Shown one piece after another: positions 1 through 13,325 of a DNA stretch of 64,000 nt (positions within the stretch are counted from its first letter, which is position 1; the number at the start of each line of letters is the position of its first letter). A model generated the notes under the pieces. That model was not told the DNA's origin, did no database searches, and worked only from the letters and a program-made list of their open reading frames with translations. The translations under genes and the position numbers were made by a program. The DNA lies in the NCBI GenBank assembly GCA_013426785.1, contig JACDZI010000005.1:1-64000 (forward strand). The letters are read 5' to 3'. The DNA comes from Rhodocyclaceae bacterium (GTDB lineage Bacteria; Pseudomonadota; Gammaproteobacteria; Burkholderiales; Rhodocyclaceae).

Positions 1-29
1 GCATGACAATGAAATCGTTCACTCCAATC

Positions 30-46
30 AACACTTATTCAGTGTT
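30..46 (-). terminator. Possible hairpin downstream of puhE
   Basis: A perfect 6-bp stem (AACACT/AGTGTT) with a 5-base loop lies just past the puhE stop codon in the direction of transcription. There is no clear T-run after it, so it may be a weak terminator or an RNA-stabilising hairpin rather than a full intrinsic terminator. Confidence 0.3.
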
Positions 47-49
47 TCC

Positions 50-889
50 TTAGTTACAAGACTCCGTCAAAGCAGCAGACCACGAAGTCATCTCGATACC
101 TGTGTCCTTCGAATCAACTGGGGTGGATTTTTTGTGTGAGCGCAGGCCCCAACGCCACAATCCATCGGTTGGCAATGGCAGCACCATGAACAAATGTTCC
201 AGGATCGCCAAACTCAGAAGAGTCGCCACCAAAGCGTTGCCAGTAGCCTCGAAACTACCGGGAGAAGCTGCAAATGCATCCCGCCAGAACATTATCGCAA
301 AGACAAGCGAGACAATGACCGATACCGGGAAAAACGGATTCATCGTTTTGCGGGTGAAATAGCTGGCGAGGTAGCGTAACTGTTCAGGTAGAAACTGCTC
401 GCCGAGATTTCTCACACCGAGAAACAAATTCAGTTTGGCACTTTGCCGCATCGTCCAAAGTACGACAAACGTCCATAGTCCGAACTGATTTGTTCCGTCC
501 ATAGTCACGCTGTAAGCACAAATCGCGAGAATAATCAGTGCTAGCTCATGGTGGAGGATCGTTTGAAGGGCGTAAACAAAACGACGCTTACCACTGCAAT
601 CTCTCGGACATGGCAAGCGCCGCGGGCCAGTGATATAGCCAAGCAGGAAACCGACCTCCTGCCAGCCCCAAACCATCACGGCAGCCGTGAAGGCGATATA
701 GGCACCAATGATGCTCGCGTCGTTGCGGGTAAATGCAAGACCGCAGAGGCCAATGACCAGAACAATCGTGGCACCCAGCATGCTCCAGAGAAAGGTGCGC
801 CTGGGAAGACCGTCGATATAAAGTATCGCCCCGGTACTGAACCACCAGATAAAGAGGGCAAAAGAAATTGGGGCTATGTACTCAGTCAT
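50..889 (-). CDS. puhE: PuhE, putative photosynthetic complex assembly protein
   Basis: This encodes a 279-aa integral membrane protein of the PuhE (DUF3623) family, which is found only next to puhABC in purple bacteria and acts in reaction-centre/LH1 assembly or regulation of bacteriochlorophyll production. The sequence shows a hydrophobic N-terminal segment with the family-typical stretch FALFIWWFSTGAILYIDGLP, followed by five or more further membrane spans, and a short charged C-terminal tail. It is the last gene of the leftward bch-lha-puh transcript, separated from puhC by 73 bp. A TTG three codons upstream (898) is an alternative start. Neither start has a strong ribosome binding site. 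Identification rests on family features and position. Confidence 0.88.
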   Translation of the reverse strand: MTEYIAPISFALFIWWFSTGAILYIDGLPRRTFLWSMLGATIVLVIGLCGLAFTRNDASIIGAYIAFTAAVMVWGWQEVGFLLGYITGPRRLPCPRDCSGKRRFVYALQTILHHELALIILAICAYSVTMDGTNQFGLWTFVVLWTMRQSAKLNLFLGVRNLGEQFLPEQLRYLASYFTRKTMNPFFPVSVIVSLVFAIMFWRDAFAASPGSFEATGNALVATLLSLAILEHLFMVLPLPTDGLWRWGLRSHKKSTPVDSKDTGIEMTSWSAALTESCN

Positions 890-962
890 GCTGATCAAGC
901 AGCGGCAAGATCTGCTGATACAGTCGTGGCAATCGAAGCCACCGTAACCTGTTCAGGGAAAA

Positions 963-1430
963 TCACTCGGCCACGCCTCTGGCTTTAAGTTGTCGGGCAA
1001 AGACCTCGGCGTTGGTTGGGCCAAAGGACTCAAGATCGATACGCCGACCGGTCGCAGGATCCAGCAATGTCAGGCGACCATTGGAGCGACCAATCAGTTC
1101 AAACGGCATATCCGGGCCAATACCACGACGCTTGCGTTCTTTCGCCAAGCCGCGGAGAGTGCTGCGAAGAAAGCCGTTCGTCCCGGGCCCAATGACTGAG
1201 ATAAGCTGACCATTCTGTGCATCCCGAACCTTGATACTGCCGTCTGCGACATCCTCATAACGCAGACTTCTCTGGCTCAGGGCACCCGCGTCAGGCATGG
1301 CAGCCTTACCAATGCCGGTGATACGCGATAAACCGACTATCAAGAGCGTCAAACCAATAAGTATCCCTACGGAAACCAAGAGAACCCGAGGAACACCAAC
1401 CTGATCTCCATGATCACTCATCGACACCAT
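963..1430 (-). CDS. puhC: PuhC, photosynthetic complex assembly protein
   Basis: A 155-aa protein with one N-terminal transmembrane helix (about residues 15-35) and a periplasmic domain, as expected for PuhC, which is needed for assembly of the LH1-reaction-centre core. The motif RYEDVADGSIKVRDA and the following GPGTNGFLRSTLRGLAKERK are typical of the family. It starts 6 bp after the puhB stop, so it is co-translated with puhB. An ATG three codons downstream (1421) is an alternative start. Position directly after puhA and puhB supports the call. Confidence 0.9.
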   Translation of the reverse strand: MVSMSDHGDQVGVPRVLLVSVGILIGLTLLIVGLSRITGIGKAAMPDAGALSQRSLRYEDVADGSIKVRDAQNGQLISVIGPGTNGFLRSTLRGLAKERKRRGIGPDMPFELIGRSNGRLTLLDPATGRRIDLESFGPTNAEVFARQLKARGVAE

Positions 1431-1436
1431 ACTTAC

Positions 1437-2102
1437 TCATTGTGATGTCGCCAAGGACGGTGCCTGATTAGGAACAGAGATCGCTGTCCGTTCACACGAT
1501 TTTGTTACCGAATCTGTGGCCTGACTTTCTGAGGCGGCGATTGCTCCAGCGATCAGATCAGCGATGCCGGTAGGGTCTCTCAAAGCCCTCAGTTGGGGTT
1601 GCGGGTTAGCAAAATGCCAAGGCCTTGTATGAGGCCAAAGATGTATGTAAGCAATACGATCAGGCCCTGACATTTGTAGCACTATGTCACCGCTACCATC
1701 ACCATTACGGCGCATCCCGACAGTCTGAATCAGACGGTATGGGATGTTGAATGTAATCGACAAAGCAATACCAACGCGCATGACAACACGGCGATTGGTT
1801 ATCGTGTAAAGGGTGGTGCGTTGCACCAACCAAGAAATCAGCGCCAGTAAGAGTAGTGCTGCGAGCGGGATGGGTATAACCACCAGCAAGGCCGTCGCAG
1901 CCTGCATGACCGACCCACCATCGTGCACAATCGCACCGGCCCGCCAAAGTAGCAGGAGAAGGAAATAACCTGCTAGGTAACTGGCATAAAACACGTTGCG
2001 CAGGACAGACCGCCACCCTGGACCACCCTGCCAGAGTATAACCTCACCCTCTGGCAGTCTTTCTGGCAATCCAGGTACAGGTTCGACTTCGTGTTCAGAC
2101 AT
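1437..2102 (-). CDS. puhB: PuhB, photosynthetic complex assembly protein with PH-like domain
   Basis: A 221-aa membrane protein. After a cytoplasmic N-terminus containing EGEVILWQGGPGW come two or three hydrophobic segments (about residues 35-95) and then a bacterial PH-like domain with the signature TLYTITNRRVVMRVG, which is characteristic of PuhB. PuhB assists reaction-centre assembly, probably by acting on PuhA or on dimers of core subunits. The gene begins 1 bp after the puhA stop codon, so translation is almost certainly coupled. The C-terminal 40 residues are polar and low in complexity, and probably dispensable. Confidence 0.92.
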   Translation of the reverse strand: MSEHEVEPVPGLPERLPEGEVILWQGGPGWRSVLRNVFYASYLAGYFLLLLLWRAGAIVHDGGSVMQAATALLVVIPIPLAALLLLALISWLVQRTTLYTITNRRVVMRVGIALSITFNIPYRLIQTVGMRRNGDGSGDIVLQMSGPDRIAYIHLWPHTRPWHFANPQPQLRALRDPTGIADLIAGAIAASESQATDSVTKSCERTAISVPNQAPSLATSQ

Positions 2103-2103
2103 C

Positions 2104-2877
2104 TTAGATCAACGGTTCCTGACGCTCTGGTGTTGCATAGAGAGTACCGCCAGCATAATAGGCGCAGATCTTGTCTTCTTCGAGCAAGGTTACCTGATCA
2201 GGATTACGCAGCATGGGAACATCGGCAAAGTGATGGCCGAGGATCGACTGGACGCGAACCTGACGCGCTTTACCATGAACTTTTGCCAAGCCGATTGGCA
2301 AAAGTACGTGACGCTTGTCCGCCGTCAGTACAACTTCCAAGTAACGAACCTGGGGTTCGGAGCGATCAATCCAAACATCACAAATGGTGCCGCCAGACTT
2401 GCCGTCGGCGCCAATTGCTTGCATGCCACGTGGATCAGGGTCTCGAGACTCGAGACTGAACTCAGGTGCGGCCACACGCAATGGAACGATTTTGAGTGTA
2501 CCGTCGATGGTCAAATCGGGTTCGTCAGAACGATTGGCATATGAAGCAGGGCCAACTGCATCCCTCATCGGATCCCCAGTCGGCTGCAGGGGGGCGCCCG
2601 GGAAACTCCATACCGGTTCGGCAAGGATTTTTACAGCTTCGGGGCGGGTATTCGGTGCCTCATAAGTGCCGCCATGAGCAAGCTTGAAAATCTTGGGTTC
2701 TGGCGTTGCCGGGTAGCCTTCAACACGGACATGGGGAGAGCGATCCGAGGTAAGCGGATAACCCTCCCGCTTGTCTTCGCGCCTCAGATATAGCATCAAA
2801 CCAAGAAAGAACACCCAGAATGCATACAACGTAACTTGGGCTACGTCGAAGTAACTCGTTATTGCGCCTGATTCCAT
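2104..2877 (-). CDS. puhA: Photosynthetic reaction centre H subunit
   Basis: This encodes the 257-aa H subunit of the type II reaction centre, which anchors to the membrane by one helix and caps the L/M subunits on the cytoplasmic side, helping proton delivery to QB. The single transmembrane helix is at about residues 12-31, followed by the basic stretch LRREDKREGYPL that is diagnostic of PuhA. The cytoplasmic beta-rich (PRC-barrel) domain follows, with segments such as GTICDVWIDRSE. A strong ribosome binding site (GGGAGG) precedes the ATG. The gene lies 25 bp downstream of lhaA. Length matches the family. Confidence 0.97.
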   Translation of the reverse strand: MESGAITSYFDVAQVTLYAFWVFFLGLMLYLRREDKREGYPLTSDRSPHVRVEGYPATPEPKIFKLAHGGTYEAPNTRPEAVKILAEPVWSFPGAPLQPTGDPMRDAVGPASYANRSDEPDLTIDGTLKIVPLRVAAPEFSLESRDPDPRGMQAIGADGKSGGTICDVWIDRSEPQVRYLEVVLTADKRHVLLPIGLAKVHGKARQVRVQSILGHHFADVPMLRNPDQVTLLEEDKICAYYAGGTLYATPERQEPLI

Positions 2878-2902
2878 AATAAACCTCCCTAGACAGAATT
2901 AG

Positions 2903-4339
2903 TCAGCCAGGTAAGTCGGCCAACCCAAACCGCGATGAAACTGACCGTGAAGAAAATCCGGCCCGCGCTCCGACAAGAGGGCCGATCGCGACAAGTGTAA
3001 CGAAAAGCAAGACAATTTCAAGCTGATAAATCAAACTATAGCCACTTAATGGGTCGGTAAGGGCAGGTCCAAGCAGACCCTGCATAGCTAATTCCGAGAC
3101 CAGATCGCGTAATGCCCCCCCCAAAGCCACTGAAATACCGACTGAAGTGGCCTGAACAGCACCCCAAGCACCCAAGGCTAGGCCGCTAAGCCCCCCCCGG
3201 TCCAATCCCATCGCAGTCGTTAGCGTACATACCGAGAAAAGGCCACCGCCGAAGCCAACCATGATTGTACCGACACGAAAAAGCAGCACAGAATCAAGAG
3301 GTGAAGCAAATATGAGCGCGGCAAATGCAAAAATCCCGATCAAGGTGCCATGCGCTGCCAGACGTAGGGAATCCGCACCGCGGGCGAGCAGCCTTGCTGC
3401 GAGCGCAAAGGCGAGTATGGCCCCCAAGGCCATCATGGCTGAGAGTGTCGTCGTTGCAGCTACTGACAGATGAAGAACCTGTGCTCCGTAGGGCTCAAGG
3501 ATAATGTCCTGCATACTGAATGCGGCCGTACCGAGTCCCACCACGGCAAGGAATCTTGTCACCTTACCGTTGGCAGTGAAGATTGCCCAGGATTCGCGAA
3601 ATGCTTGCCGCGGCTTGCTAAAGGACGTCAGCTCAGGATTCCGCGCTTCCTGCTTCCAAAGAGAGATGATGTTCAGAACCAGGGTCATTACTGCTGCCCC
3701 CTGAATCACTTTGATCAGACGTAATTGGCTGAAATCAGAGAGGAGTGCACCGAAAACGAATCCACTTACGACCATGCCCATCAGCAACATGACATACATC
3801 AGAGCAACAACGCGTGGGCGGGATTCGGGTGTCGCCAAATCGGTCGCAAGCGCGAGCCCAGCAGTCTGTGTCGTTTGCAGGCCCGCACCGACCATCAGGA
3901 AAGCCAGGGCAGCACCAGCATGACCTATCCAGGCCGGACCAGTGGAATCGCCAGACAGCAGGATGAGTGCAAACGGCATAATGGCCAAGCCACCAAACTG
4001 GGTCAGCGTTCCGATCCAGATAAAGGGAACCCGCCGCCACCCCAACACAGAGCGGTGCGTATCCGATCGAAAACCAACCAAAGCCCTGAAGGGGGCAAAC
4101 AGGATGGGTAATGACACCATCAAGGAAACCAGCCAGGCGGCAACACCCATTTCCACGATCATGACCCGGTTGAGCGTACCCACCAGCAAGACCGTAGCCA
4201 TACCTACCGTTATCTGAAACAGGGATAGGCGCAGCAAGCGCCCTAGCGGCAATTCAGCGGTCGCCGCATCTGCAAAAGGCAAAAACTGGGTGCCTACCCG
4301 ACTCCAAGCCTGTGCAAGCTTGTCGTTCAAGTTTTGCAT
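2903..4339 (-). CDS. lhaA: LhaA, light-harvesting 1 assembly protein (PucC/BCD family)
   Basis: A 478-aa, roughly 12-helix membrane protein of the major-facilitator-like BCD family (LhaA/PucC), which assists insertion of LH1 polypeptides and bacteriochlorophyll into core complexes. Family motifs visible are LNRVMIVEMGVAAWLVSLM near the start and the loop RALVGFRSDTHRS, close to the RxRxGxxSD-like region of LhaA. The reading frame extends upstream to 4411, but ATG 4339 (MQNLNDKLAQAW) was chosen because it fits family length and overlaps the bchM stop by 13 bp, as expected in this operon. It lies between bchM and puhA, the usual position. Confidence 0.93.
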   Translation of the reverse strand: MQNLNDKLAQAWSRVGTQFLPFADAATAELPLGRLLRLSLFQITVGMATVLLVGTLNRVMIVEMGVAAWLVSLMVSLPILFAPFRALVGFRSDTHRSVLGWRRVPFIWIGTLTQFGGLAIMPFALILLSGDSTGPAWIGHAGAALAFLMVGAGLQTTQTAGLALATDLATPESRPRVVALMYVMLLMGMVVSGFVFGALLSDFSQLRLIKVIQGAAVMTLVLNIISLWKQEARNPELTSFSKPRQAFRESWAIFTANGKVTRFLAVVGLGTAAFSMQDIILEPYGAQVLHLSVAATTTLSAMMALGAILAFALAARLLARGADSLRLAAHGTLIGIFAFAALIFASPLDSVLLFRVGTIMVGFGGGLFSVCTLTTAMGLDRGGLSGLALGAWGAVQATSVGISVALGGALRDLVSELAMQGLLGPALTDPLSGYSLIYQLEIVLLFVTLVAIGPLVGARAGFSSRSVSSRFGLADLPG

Positions 4340-5036
4340 CGACGGGCCAGTTCCAGTGCTTGGGAGATATAGAAACCTCGGGAAATTCGCACGCCTCGAC
4401 AGGGTTCCCACTCAGCCAGCGAAGGACTTTCCTTTAGGAGTTTCCGCAATGTACTATCGCCCACAGGTTCAATCGCGGGAGAACGATTACCGCGCGGGAA
4501 CAACTGCCCTACCGTATGCATCACGGTCAGTGCGACAGTTCGTGGAGCAAAGGTAAAAACCATCGACGTAGAGCATCTATCGGCAAGCTCTGTAACAACA
4601 TTGACGATCTCCATTGCCGGGTAATGGACCAGGGAATCCATTGCCACCACATGATCGAAGTTACCCAGCGAACGGTCGAGCATATCTCCTACAGCAAACT
4701 CAATGCTGCCCCCACCTAAATCAGTCGGAGTCCGCTCACGAGCAATTGAGATCAGTGTAGGAGAAATGTCCGTGGCAATAACTTGGGCACCACGCCGAGC
4801 AGCTTCAACAGCCAGAGCACCCGTACCACAGCCGGCATCAAGCAAGCGCAAGCCGGTCAGATCGGTAGGCAGCCAGTCAAAAAGGGTCTGTCTCATTTCA
4901 TCCCGACCGGCGCGCACGGTTGCACGAACAGGGCTGACAGGAGCATCGGAGGTGAGACGGCTCCAGGCATCTGCCGCAGTCCGGTCAAAATAGGTCTCAA
5001 GTTGTCCGCGACGTTTTTCGTAGGTGGTGTTCGGCA

Positions 5037-5037
<1 letters not shown>
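4327..5037 (-). CDS. bchM: Mg-protoporphyrin IX O-methyltransferase
   Basis: A 236-aa S-adenosylmethionine-dependent methyltransferase that methylates the C13 propionate of Mg-protoporphyrin IX, the step after Mg chelation. The class I SAM-binding motif LLDAGCGTGALAVEAARRGA is at about residues 65-85, followed by the acidic residue in VIATDIS, and the VVAMDSLVHYP segment fits motif II/III of BchM. Its ATG overlaps the bchL stop codon by one base (TGATG), so translation is coupled. The 3' end overlaps lhaA by 13 bp. Length is normal for BchM. Confidence 0.95.
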
Positions 5038-6008
<971 letters not shown>

Positions 6009-6018
6009 TTATTCATCA

Positions 6019-9000
6019 TCACGCCGCTTTCGGCTCGTAAACGCCTTCCAGTCGATCTTCCAGTTCTTCGCCTGCCTGACGCAACGCATCCAGCATTTCG
6101 GCGGAAGGCTCCCAGTAGCGGCGCTCATGGGCTTCCAGCAAACGGCTTGCCACTTTTGCAGAGGCGGTAGGATTAAGCTTGGCAAGTCGTTCACGCATCT
6201 CCGGATCAAGCATGAAGGTTTGCGACATTTGCTCATAAACCCATGGCGCCACCTGTCCTGTCGTTGCCGACCAGCCCATGGTATTCGTGACATGCGCCTC
6301 AATTTGCCGCACACCTTCATAGCCGTGTTTCAGCATCCCTTCGTACCACTTGGGGTTGAGCATACGCGTCCGCGTTTCGAGAGCAACCTGTTCAGAGAGA
6401 GTTCTGACCTTTCCGTCTCCTGTCGTCTGATCGCCGATATAGACGGGCGCGACGGCTGCATCTTTACCTTTGGCACGACGCACTGCACGGCTGATCCCGC
6501 CTAGGGTATCGAAGTAGTTGTCGATGTCGGTAACACCCAACTCGACGGAATCCAGGTTCTGATATGCCAGATCGACATTTGCCAGAACACTTTTGAGCAA
6601 TTCTGCCTGCTGTACAGGCTGACCACTGCGACCAAACGCAAAACACTTGCGGCGCGTATAGGTTTCCGCCAGTTGATCCTCGTCATCCCAACGGCTGTTC
6701 TCGATCAGGTGGTTTACGTTGGAACCGTAAGCACCATCAGCATTGCCATACACCCGCAGGGATGCGGTTTCAAGATCGCAAGCATGCTCCTGCTGGTAAG
6801 CAAGCGCATGCTTGCGCACAAAATTCATCTCCAGCGGCTCGTCCGCCGCCGCCGCCAAATAGGAAGCCTCGGCAAGTACCTTGATTTGCAGTGGGAGCAA
6901 ATCCCGGAAAATGCCGGAAAGCGTGACCATGACATCGACACGAGGACGGCCAAGTTCCTCCAGGGGGATCAGCGCAGCACCAGCCAAACGGCCATAGCTA
7001 TCGAAACGGGGTTTGGCACCGACCAGGGCCAGCACCTGGGCCATTGGCCCACCTTCGGACTTGAGGTTGTCTGTCCCCCACAATACGATCGCGATCGACT
7101 CAGGAAACGGATTGCCTTCCAGAATATGCCGCTCGATCAAGCGCGTCGCCTGATGGGCTCCATCAGCAACTGCGTAGACACTCGGGATGCGGAATGGATC
7201 GAAGCCATGCAAGTTACGTCCCGTCGGCAGAATATCTGGATTGCGCAACAAATCTCCGCCCGGAGCGGGGCGAATGAAGCGGCCATCGAGGCAATGCAAT
7301 ATGGCCTGAATTTCGCTATCCTCGGCAAGCAGGCGATCCGTCGAAGCAAGATTACGCAACAGCGTCAGTGTCTTTTCATCGGAGGCGAGGCCTGCATCAG
7401 CAGCGGCCTTCTCCGGACTGGCGCCAAGCACCAGAGCCTCGAGCATGCCCGGGGTCGGGTTCATGTCATGTGAGGCCTTGGCAATCGCCTGTAACATTTC
7501 AACGCGTTGCTGAATGGTCAGTGGTTCGCCAACGATGTGGAGTCCATGCGGAATCAGCGTGTATTCGAGCTCAAGAATCTCATGGCCCATGCGTTCGATC
7601 TGGTGGGCAGCATCAGCCTGTTGCCATACTGGCTCGGCGGGAGCCAAATCAATCGCCGCGGCCTGGGCCTGGATAAGTTCGGCCAACTGAACACTTTCCG
7701 AGCTGGGGTCGGCCGGATCGATGCTACGCCAGCGCTCGATCGACCCCTTCAGATCAAGGAGGCCGCGATAGAGACCGGCATGGGCGACGGGGGGGGTCAG
7801 GTAACTGACCAGTGTCGCCGAAGAACGGCGTTTGGCGATCGTCCCTTCCGAGGGGTTGTTCGACGCATAAAGATAGATATTCGGCAGGTCGCCAATCAGT
7901 CTGTCGGGCCAACAGGCGCCAGACAGTCCGGCCTGCTTGCCGGGCATGAATTCCAGCGCACCATGCGTACCGAAGTGCAAAACGGCATTGGCACCAAAAT
8001 CCTCTCGCAGCCAGCGATAGAACGCAGAAAAGGCATGAGTCGGGGCAAAGCCCTTTTCGAACAGCAGGCGCATCGGGTCGCCCTCATAGCCGAACGAAGG
8101 CTGAATACCGACGAAGACGTTACCCAACTGCATGCCAAGGACAAAAATCGAACTACCATCGCTTTGCTGCTTACCGGGAGCACTCCCCCACTGGGCCTCA
8201 ATCTCGCTCAACCAGCGCTCACGCCGTACGTGATCGTTCACCGGGATGCGGGTATGGACATTGGCGTGGGCGCCATAACGCTCGGCATTGCCGCTAACGA
8301 TGCCATTGCGCAACTCATCAACCGAATTGGGCACGTTGACGGTGTAACCCTCTTCATGCATTGCCTGCAGGGTTCGATACAGCGACTCGAAGACGGATAG
8401 ATAGGCTGCGGTACCCGTATTGCCAGCGTTGGGCGGGAAGTTGAACAACACGATCGCCACCTTGCGCATAGACCTTTCGGTACGTCGCAGGGTGACCAAT
8501 TTTGCAACGCGCGCCGCAAGCATCTCGGCACGATCACGGCAAACCCGCATGTCACGCCCCTGATCTGCCGCCGGGAATTGGCAGTCACGATCGCAACTGG
8601 TGCATTTTCCAGTTGAGGTATCGGAGCGACCGCCATATATCATCGATCCGCTGGCTCCATCCAGTTCGGGAATGGCAACCATGATGGTGCTTTCGACCGG
8701 CATCAAGCCGCGCTCTGATCCACTCCACCGTTCGAGGGTCTGAAACTCCACCGGGTGAGCTGCAATGTAAGGCACATCCAGATCGGCGAGGAGTTCCTCG
8801 GCTGCCTTGGCATCGTTGTAGGCAGGTCCACCGACCAAGGAAAAACCGGTCAGGGAAAGAACCGCATCAACCTTGGTACGGCCATCCTGACGAAAGAAAG
8901 CATCGACTGCCGGGCGAGAATCCAGTCCGGACGCGAAGGCGGGCATCACATTGAGACCCCGTGCTTCCAAAGCATCGATCACCCCGTCGTAGTGGCCGGT

Positions 9001-9783
9001 ATTGTCTGCCAGTAAATAGGAACGTAACAGCAGCAAACCCACGGTCCCACAGTCGCCCTTCTTCGGCAGAGCGGCGACATTGTCGGTAATCCGTCCCTTG
9101 AGGCGGGGGTGATAAACACCGACTTCAGGGTACTCAATCGGGGAGCTTGCCTTGGCGACAGAGCGAAGCGCCTTGCGCGGACCATCGGCATAGCGCTCGA
9201 CAAGGAAGCGAATCAGGTTGGCCGCGTTCTCCTCGGAGCCACCTAGCCAGTACTGCAGGGTCAGGAAGTAGGCACGAACATCCTGGGCCTTGCCCGGAAT
9301 GAAACGGAGCAGTTGCGGAATCCTCCGCAACATCTTCATCTGCTGTGCGCCGGCCGTACTGTTCTTGTCCTTGTTGCCGCGCAGCCGCTTCAGCAGCGCG
9401 AGCGGGCCGCTGCTGGGAACGCTCATGTCGAACCGTCCCATCCGGGTCATGCGCGCAACTTCCCCGGCTGACATGCAGCAAACCATGGCATCGCAGTTTT
9501 CCCGTCGCTCCTCAAGCGCCGAAAGGATCGGCTGGAAGTGATCCTCCATGAAAAGCATGGAAGCGACGATGATGTCGCCGTTGGCGATATCGGCCCGGCA
9601 ACGCGCAAGCGCTTCTTCTTCAGAAGCCCACTTGGAGGCTGCATGTACATTGAGGACCAGGCCGGGAATCTCTTTCGAGAGACGATCCTGTGCCCGGCCA
9701 AGAGCGCCAAACAAATGGGTATCCATGGTCACGATGACCACCCGCACGGGGATTACATCAGCGGCCGAAATGCGCTTTGGCAT
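6019..9783 (-). CDS. bchH: Magnesium chelatase subunit H
   Basis: The 1254-aa porphyrin-binding catalytic subunit of Mg chelatase, which together with BchI and BchD inserts Mg2+ into protoporphyrin IX at the branch point from haem. Length is typical. CobN/Mg-chelatase motifs are clear: [18 protein letters not shown] in the middle, [12 protein letters not shown] soon after, and [20 protein letters not shown] near the C-terminus. The start [10 protein letters not shown] overlaps the end of bchB by 26 bp. bchI and bchD are not in this window and must lie elsewhere. Confidence 0.97.
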   Translation of the reverse strand: MPKRISAADVIPVRVVIVTMDTHLFGALGRAQDRLSKEIPGLVLNVHAASKWASEEEALARCRADIANGDIIVASMLFMEDHFQPILSALEERRENCDAMVCCMSAGEVARMTRMGRFDMSVPSSGPLALLKRLRGNKDKNSTAGAQQMKMLRRIPQLLRFIPGKAQDVRAYFLTLQYWLGGSEENAANLIRFLVERYADGPRKALRSVAKASSPIEYPEVGVYHPRLKGRITDNVAALPKKGDCGTVGLLLLRSYLLADNTGHYDGVIDALEARGLNVMPAFASGLDSRPAVDAFFRQDGRTKVDAVLSLTGFSLVGGPAYNDAKAAEELLADLDVPYIAAHPVEFQTLERWSGSERGLMPVESTIMVAIPELDGASGSMIYGGRSDTSTGKCTSCDRDCQFPAADQGRDMRVCRDRAEMLAARVAKLVTLRRTERSMRKVAIVLFNFPPNAGNTGTAAYLSVFESLYRTLQAMHEEGYTVNVPNSVDELRNGIVSGNAERYGAHANVHTRIPVNDHVRRERWLSEIEAQWGSAPGKQQSDGSSIFVLGMQLGNVFVGIQPSFGYEGDPMRLLFEKGFAPTHAFSAFYRWLREDFGANAVLHFGTHGALEFMPGKQAGLSGACWPDRLIGDLPNIYLYASNNPSEGTIAKRRSSATLVSYLTPPVAHAGLYRGLLDLKGSIERWRSIDPADPSSESVQLAELIQAQAAAIDLAPAEPVWQQADAAHQIERMGHEILELEYTLIPHGLHIVGEPLTIQQRVEMLQAIAKASHDMNPTPGMLEALVLGASPEKAAADAGLASDEKTLTLLRNLASTDRLLAEDSEIQAILHCLDGRFIRPAPGGDLLRNPDILPTGRNLHGFDPFRIPSVYAVADGAHQATRLIERHILEGNPFPESIAIVLWGTDNLKSEGGPMAQVLALVGAKPRFDSYGRLAGAALIPLEELGRPRVDVMVTLSGIFRDLLPLQIKVLAEASYLAAAADEPLEMNFVRKHALAYQQEHACDLETASLRVYGNADGAYGSNVNHLIENSRWDDEDQLAETYTRRKCFAFGRSGQPVQQAELLKSVLANVDLAYQNLDSVELGVTDIDNYFDTLGGISRAVRRAKGKDAAVAPVYIGDQTTGDGKVRTLSEQVALETRTRMLNPKWYEGMLKHGYEGVRQIEAHVTNTMGWSATTGQVAPWVYEQMSQTFMLDPEMRERLAKLNPTASAKVASRLLEAHERRYWEPSAEMLDALRQAGEELEDRLEGVYEPKAA

Positions 9784-11383
9784 CGTAGAGAGTCTCCACT
9801 GTGATCAATGCCACTCCACGCTCGCGCGCAAAGTGCTCGGTATTGCGTCGTGCCTTGCCACGCACAAAGAACGGTATCTTCTGCAACTCGCGTTCGCCCT
9901 CGGGGGTCCAGACCGGCGTAACGTCTTTGGTCGGCGCGGATTGTACCTCCGATATAGGGTCAGTTGATGATTCCGCTACCGGGGCTACTGGTGGAGCTTC
10001 AACCTTGACGACAGTTGTCGGGTTAGGGGCTGGCGTATCGTCATGGAACTCGAAATCTCCGCGGAACATCTGCAACAAGTGTTCTTCGAGTCCCATCATC
10101 AGGGGATGCACCCAGGTATCGAAGGAGACATTCGCCCCCTCGAAGCCGAAGACAGGGCTATAACGCGCCGGCGCATCCTGCACATGGATGGGGGCTGAAA
10201 TCACCGCGCAGGGGATGCCCAGCCGCTTGGAAATGTGGCGCTCCATCTGGGTGCCCAGCACCAGTTCGGGCGTCGCGTCGGCAATGGCCTTTTCAACCTC
10301 GAGGTAGTCATCGGTGATCAGGGCGGTCAGGCCGAGACTGGCTGCCATGGCACGGACTTCGCGGGCGAATTCACGGCTGTAGGTTCCCAGTCCGACCACG
10401 GTAAAACCGAACTCATCCCTGGCGACACGGGCCGCGGCGAGAGCGTGGGTCGCATCGCCGAAGATGAACACGCGCTTGCCGGTGAGGTAGGTCGAATCGA
10501 CGCTACGCGAGTACCACGGCAGGCGCGACTGCGAGGAAGCAAGCGAGGCCTGGCCTTGATGTTCGCGGCTGAGTACCATCTGCGCATCCACGCCGGCGAG
10601 ACCGGCCACTTCGGCGATGAATTCGCGGGTCGCCGCCACCCCCATGGGGATCGTGGTGGTATGGGGCATCGCGAAGCTGCGCTTCAGCCAGGCGGCGGTC
10701 GGGCGCGAAACTTCCGGGTACACGTCGATATTAAAGTCGGCGCTGGGAATACGGCGAATATCGTCGGCCGAGGCGTTCAAGGGGATGACGGCATTGACTT
10801 CGATGCCCAACTGGGCGAGCAGGCGGGTGATCTCCACCACATCGTCGCGACAGCGAAATCCGAGCTTGGTCGGGCCGAGAATGTTGGCCCGCGGCGGACG
10901 GCTCGCATCCCGGGGCTTGACGGAACCGGGCTGCGGAATCCGGTCGGACAGCAGGGCGCGCGTCAGTTGATACAAGGTCTCGGCGGCGCCCCAATTTTCC
11001 TTGTGGGAGTACGCCGTGAGTTCGAGCGGCACGACTGGAACCGGAACGCCCATGCCACTGGCCAGCGAGCCGGGCTGGTCCTGGATAAGTTCGGCGGTGC
11101 AGGATTCGCCGATCAGCAGTACCTGTGGCTTGAATCGCTCATAGGCGCTGGTGACCGCATTGCGCACCAATTCAGCCGTATCGCCCCCCAGGTCGCGCGC
11201 CTGAAAGGTCGTGTAGGTCACGGGGGGCCGACGATCGCCGCGCTCGATCATCGTGAACAGCAGATCGGCATAAGTGTCGCCTTGCGGCGCATGCAGTACC
11301 AGATGTACACCGCGCATCGAGGCGGCGATGCGCATCGCCCCCATGTGAGGCGGGCCTTCATAAGTCCATAAAGTCAGTTGCAT
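9758..11383 (-). CDS. bchB: Light-independent protochlorophyllide reductase subunit BchB
   Basis: The 541-aa B subunit of dark-operative protochlorophyllide reductase. BchB and BchN form the nitrogenase-MoFe-like heterotetramer where protochlorophyllide ring D is reduced. Visible features are the N-terminal [34 protein letters not shown] with a cluster-binding cysteine, the [14 protein letters not shown] segment, and the C-terminal helical domain ending in [20 protein letters not shown], which is specific to BchB/ChlB. A 70-residue proline/valine-rich linker (about residues 455-490) separates the core from this C-terminal domain. bchN lies 10 bp upstream. Confidence 0.97.
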   Translation of the reverse strand: MQLTLWTYEGPPHMGAMRIAASMRGVHLVLHAPQGDTYADLLFTMIERGDRRPPVTYTTFQARDLGGDTAELVRNAVTSAYERFKPQVLLIGESCTAELIQDQPGSLASGMGVPVPVVPLELTAYSHKENWGAAETLYQLTRALLSDRIPQPGSVKPRDASRPPRANILGPTKLGFRCRDDVVEITRLLAQLGIEVNAVIPLNASADDIRRIPSADFNIDVYPEVSRPTAAWLKRSFAMPHTTTIPMGVAATREFIAEVAGLAGVDAQMVLSREHQGQASLASSQSRLPWYSRSVDSTYLTGKRVFIFGDATHALAAARVARDEFGFTVVGLGTYSREFAREVRAMAASLGLTALITDDYLEVEKAIADATPELVLGTQMERHISKRLGIPCAVISAPIHVQDAPARYSPVFGFEGANVSFDTWVHPLMMGLEEHLLQMFRGDFEFHDDTPAPNPTTVVKVEAPPVAPVAESSTDPISEVQSAPTKDVTPVWTPEGERELQKIPFFVRGKARRNTEHFARERGVALITVETLYDAKAHFGR

Positions 11384-11393
11384 TGCAGCACTC

Positions 11394-13189
<1,796 letters not shown>

Positions 13190-13245
13190 GTTGAGGGTTC
13201 GGATTCGTTGCAAAAGGTCGCAAAATGTAGCTGGCCAGCCCCCGA

Positions 13246-13263
13246 CTGTCAAGGCGGGGACAG
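13246..13263. promoter_or_regulatory. Inverted repeat between bchF and bchG, candidate operator
   Basis: The 136-bp gap between the divergent bchF and bchG starts contains CTGTC, 8 bases, then GACAG. The photosynthesis repressor PpsR/CrtJ binds TGT-N12-ACA; here the TGT and ACA are 10 bases apart, so the spacing does not match the textbook site. It is in the right place to control both transcripts, but the assignment is inference. Confidence 0.3.
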
Positions 13264-13287
13264 CCGAGAAGCGCATGGCAAGGCGAG

Positions 13288-13316
13288 TTGACGCGGGTTG
13301 GCGGGGACGATAACCT
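13288..13316 (+). promoter_or_regulatory. Possible sigma-70 promoter for bchG
   Basis: TTGACG at 13288-13293 is a good -35. A weak -10 (TAACCT at 13311-13316, or GATAAC two bases earlier) follows at 15-17 bp. If used, transcription would start only a few bases before the bchG ATG at 13326. Confidence 0.35.
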
Positions 13317-13325
13317 TGCGCCCCC

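Noticed and set aside
10732-10756. A possible repeat copy in bchB (14 identical bases, then four mismatches)
   Set aside because: The matching part encodes the PSADFN segment, which is close to the conserved ADFN of BchB proteins, so similarity is explained by protein constraint and chance. Not counted.
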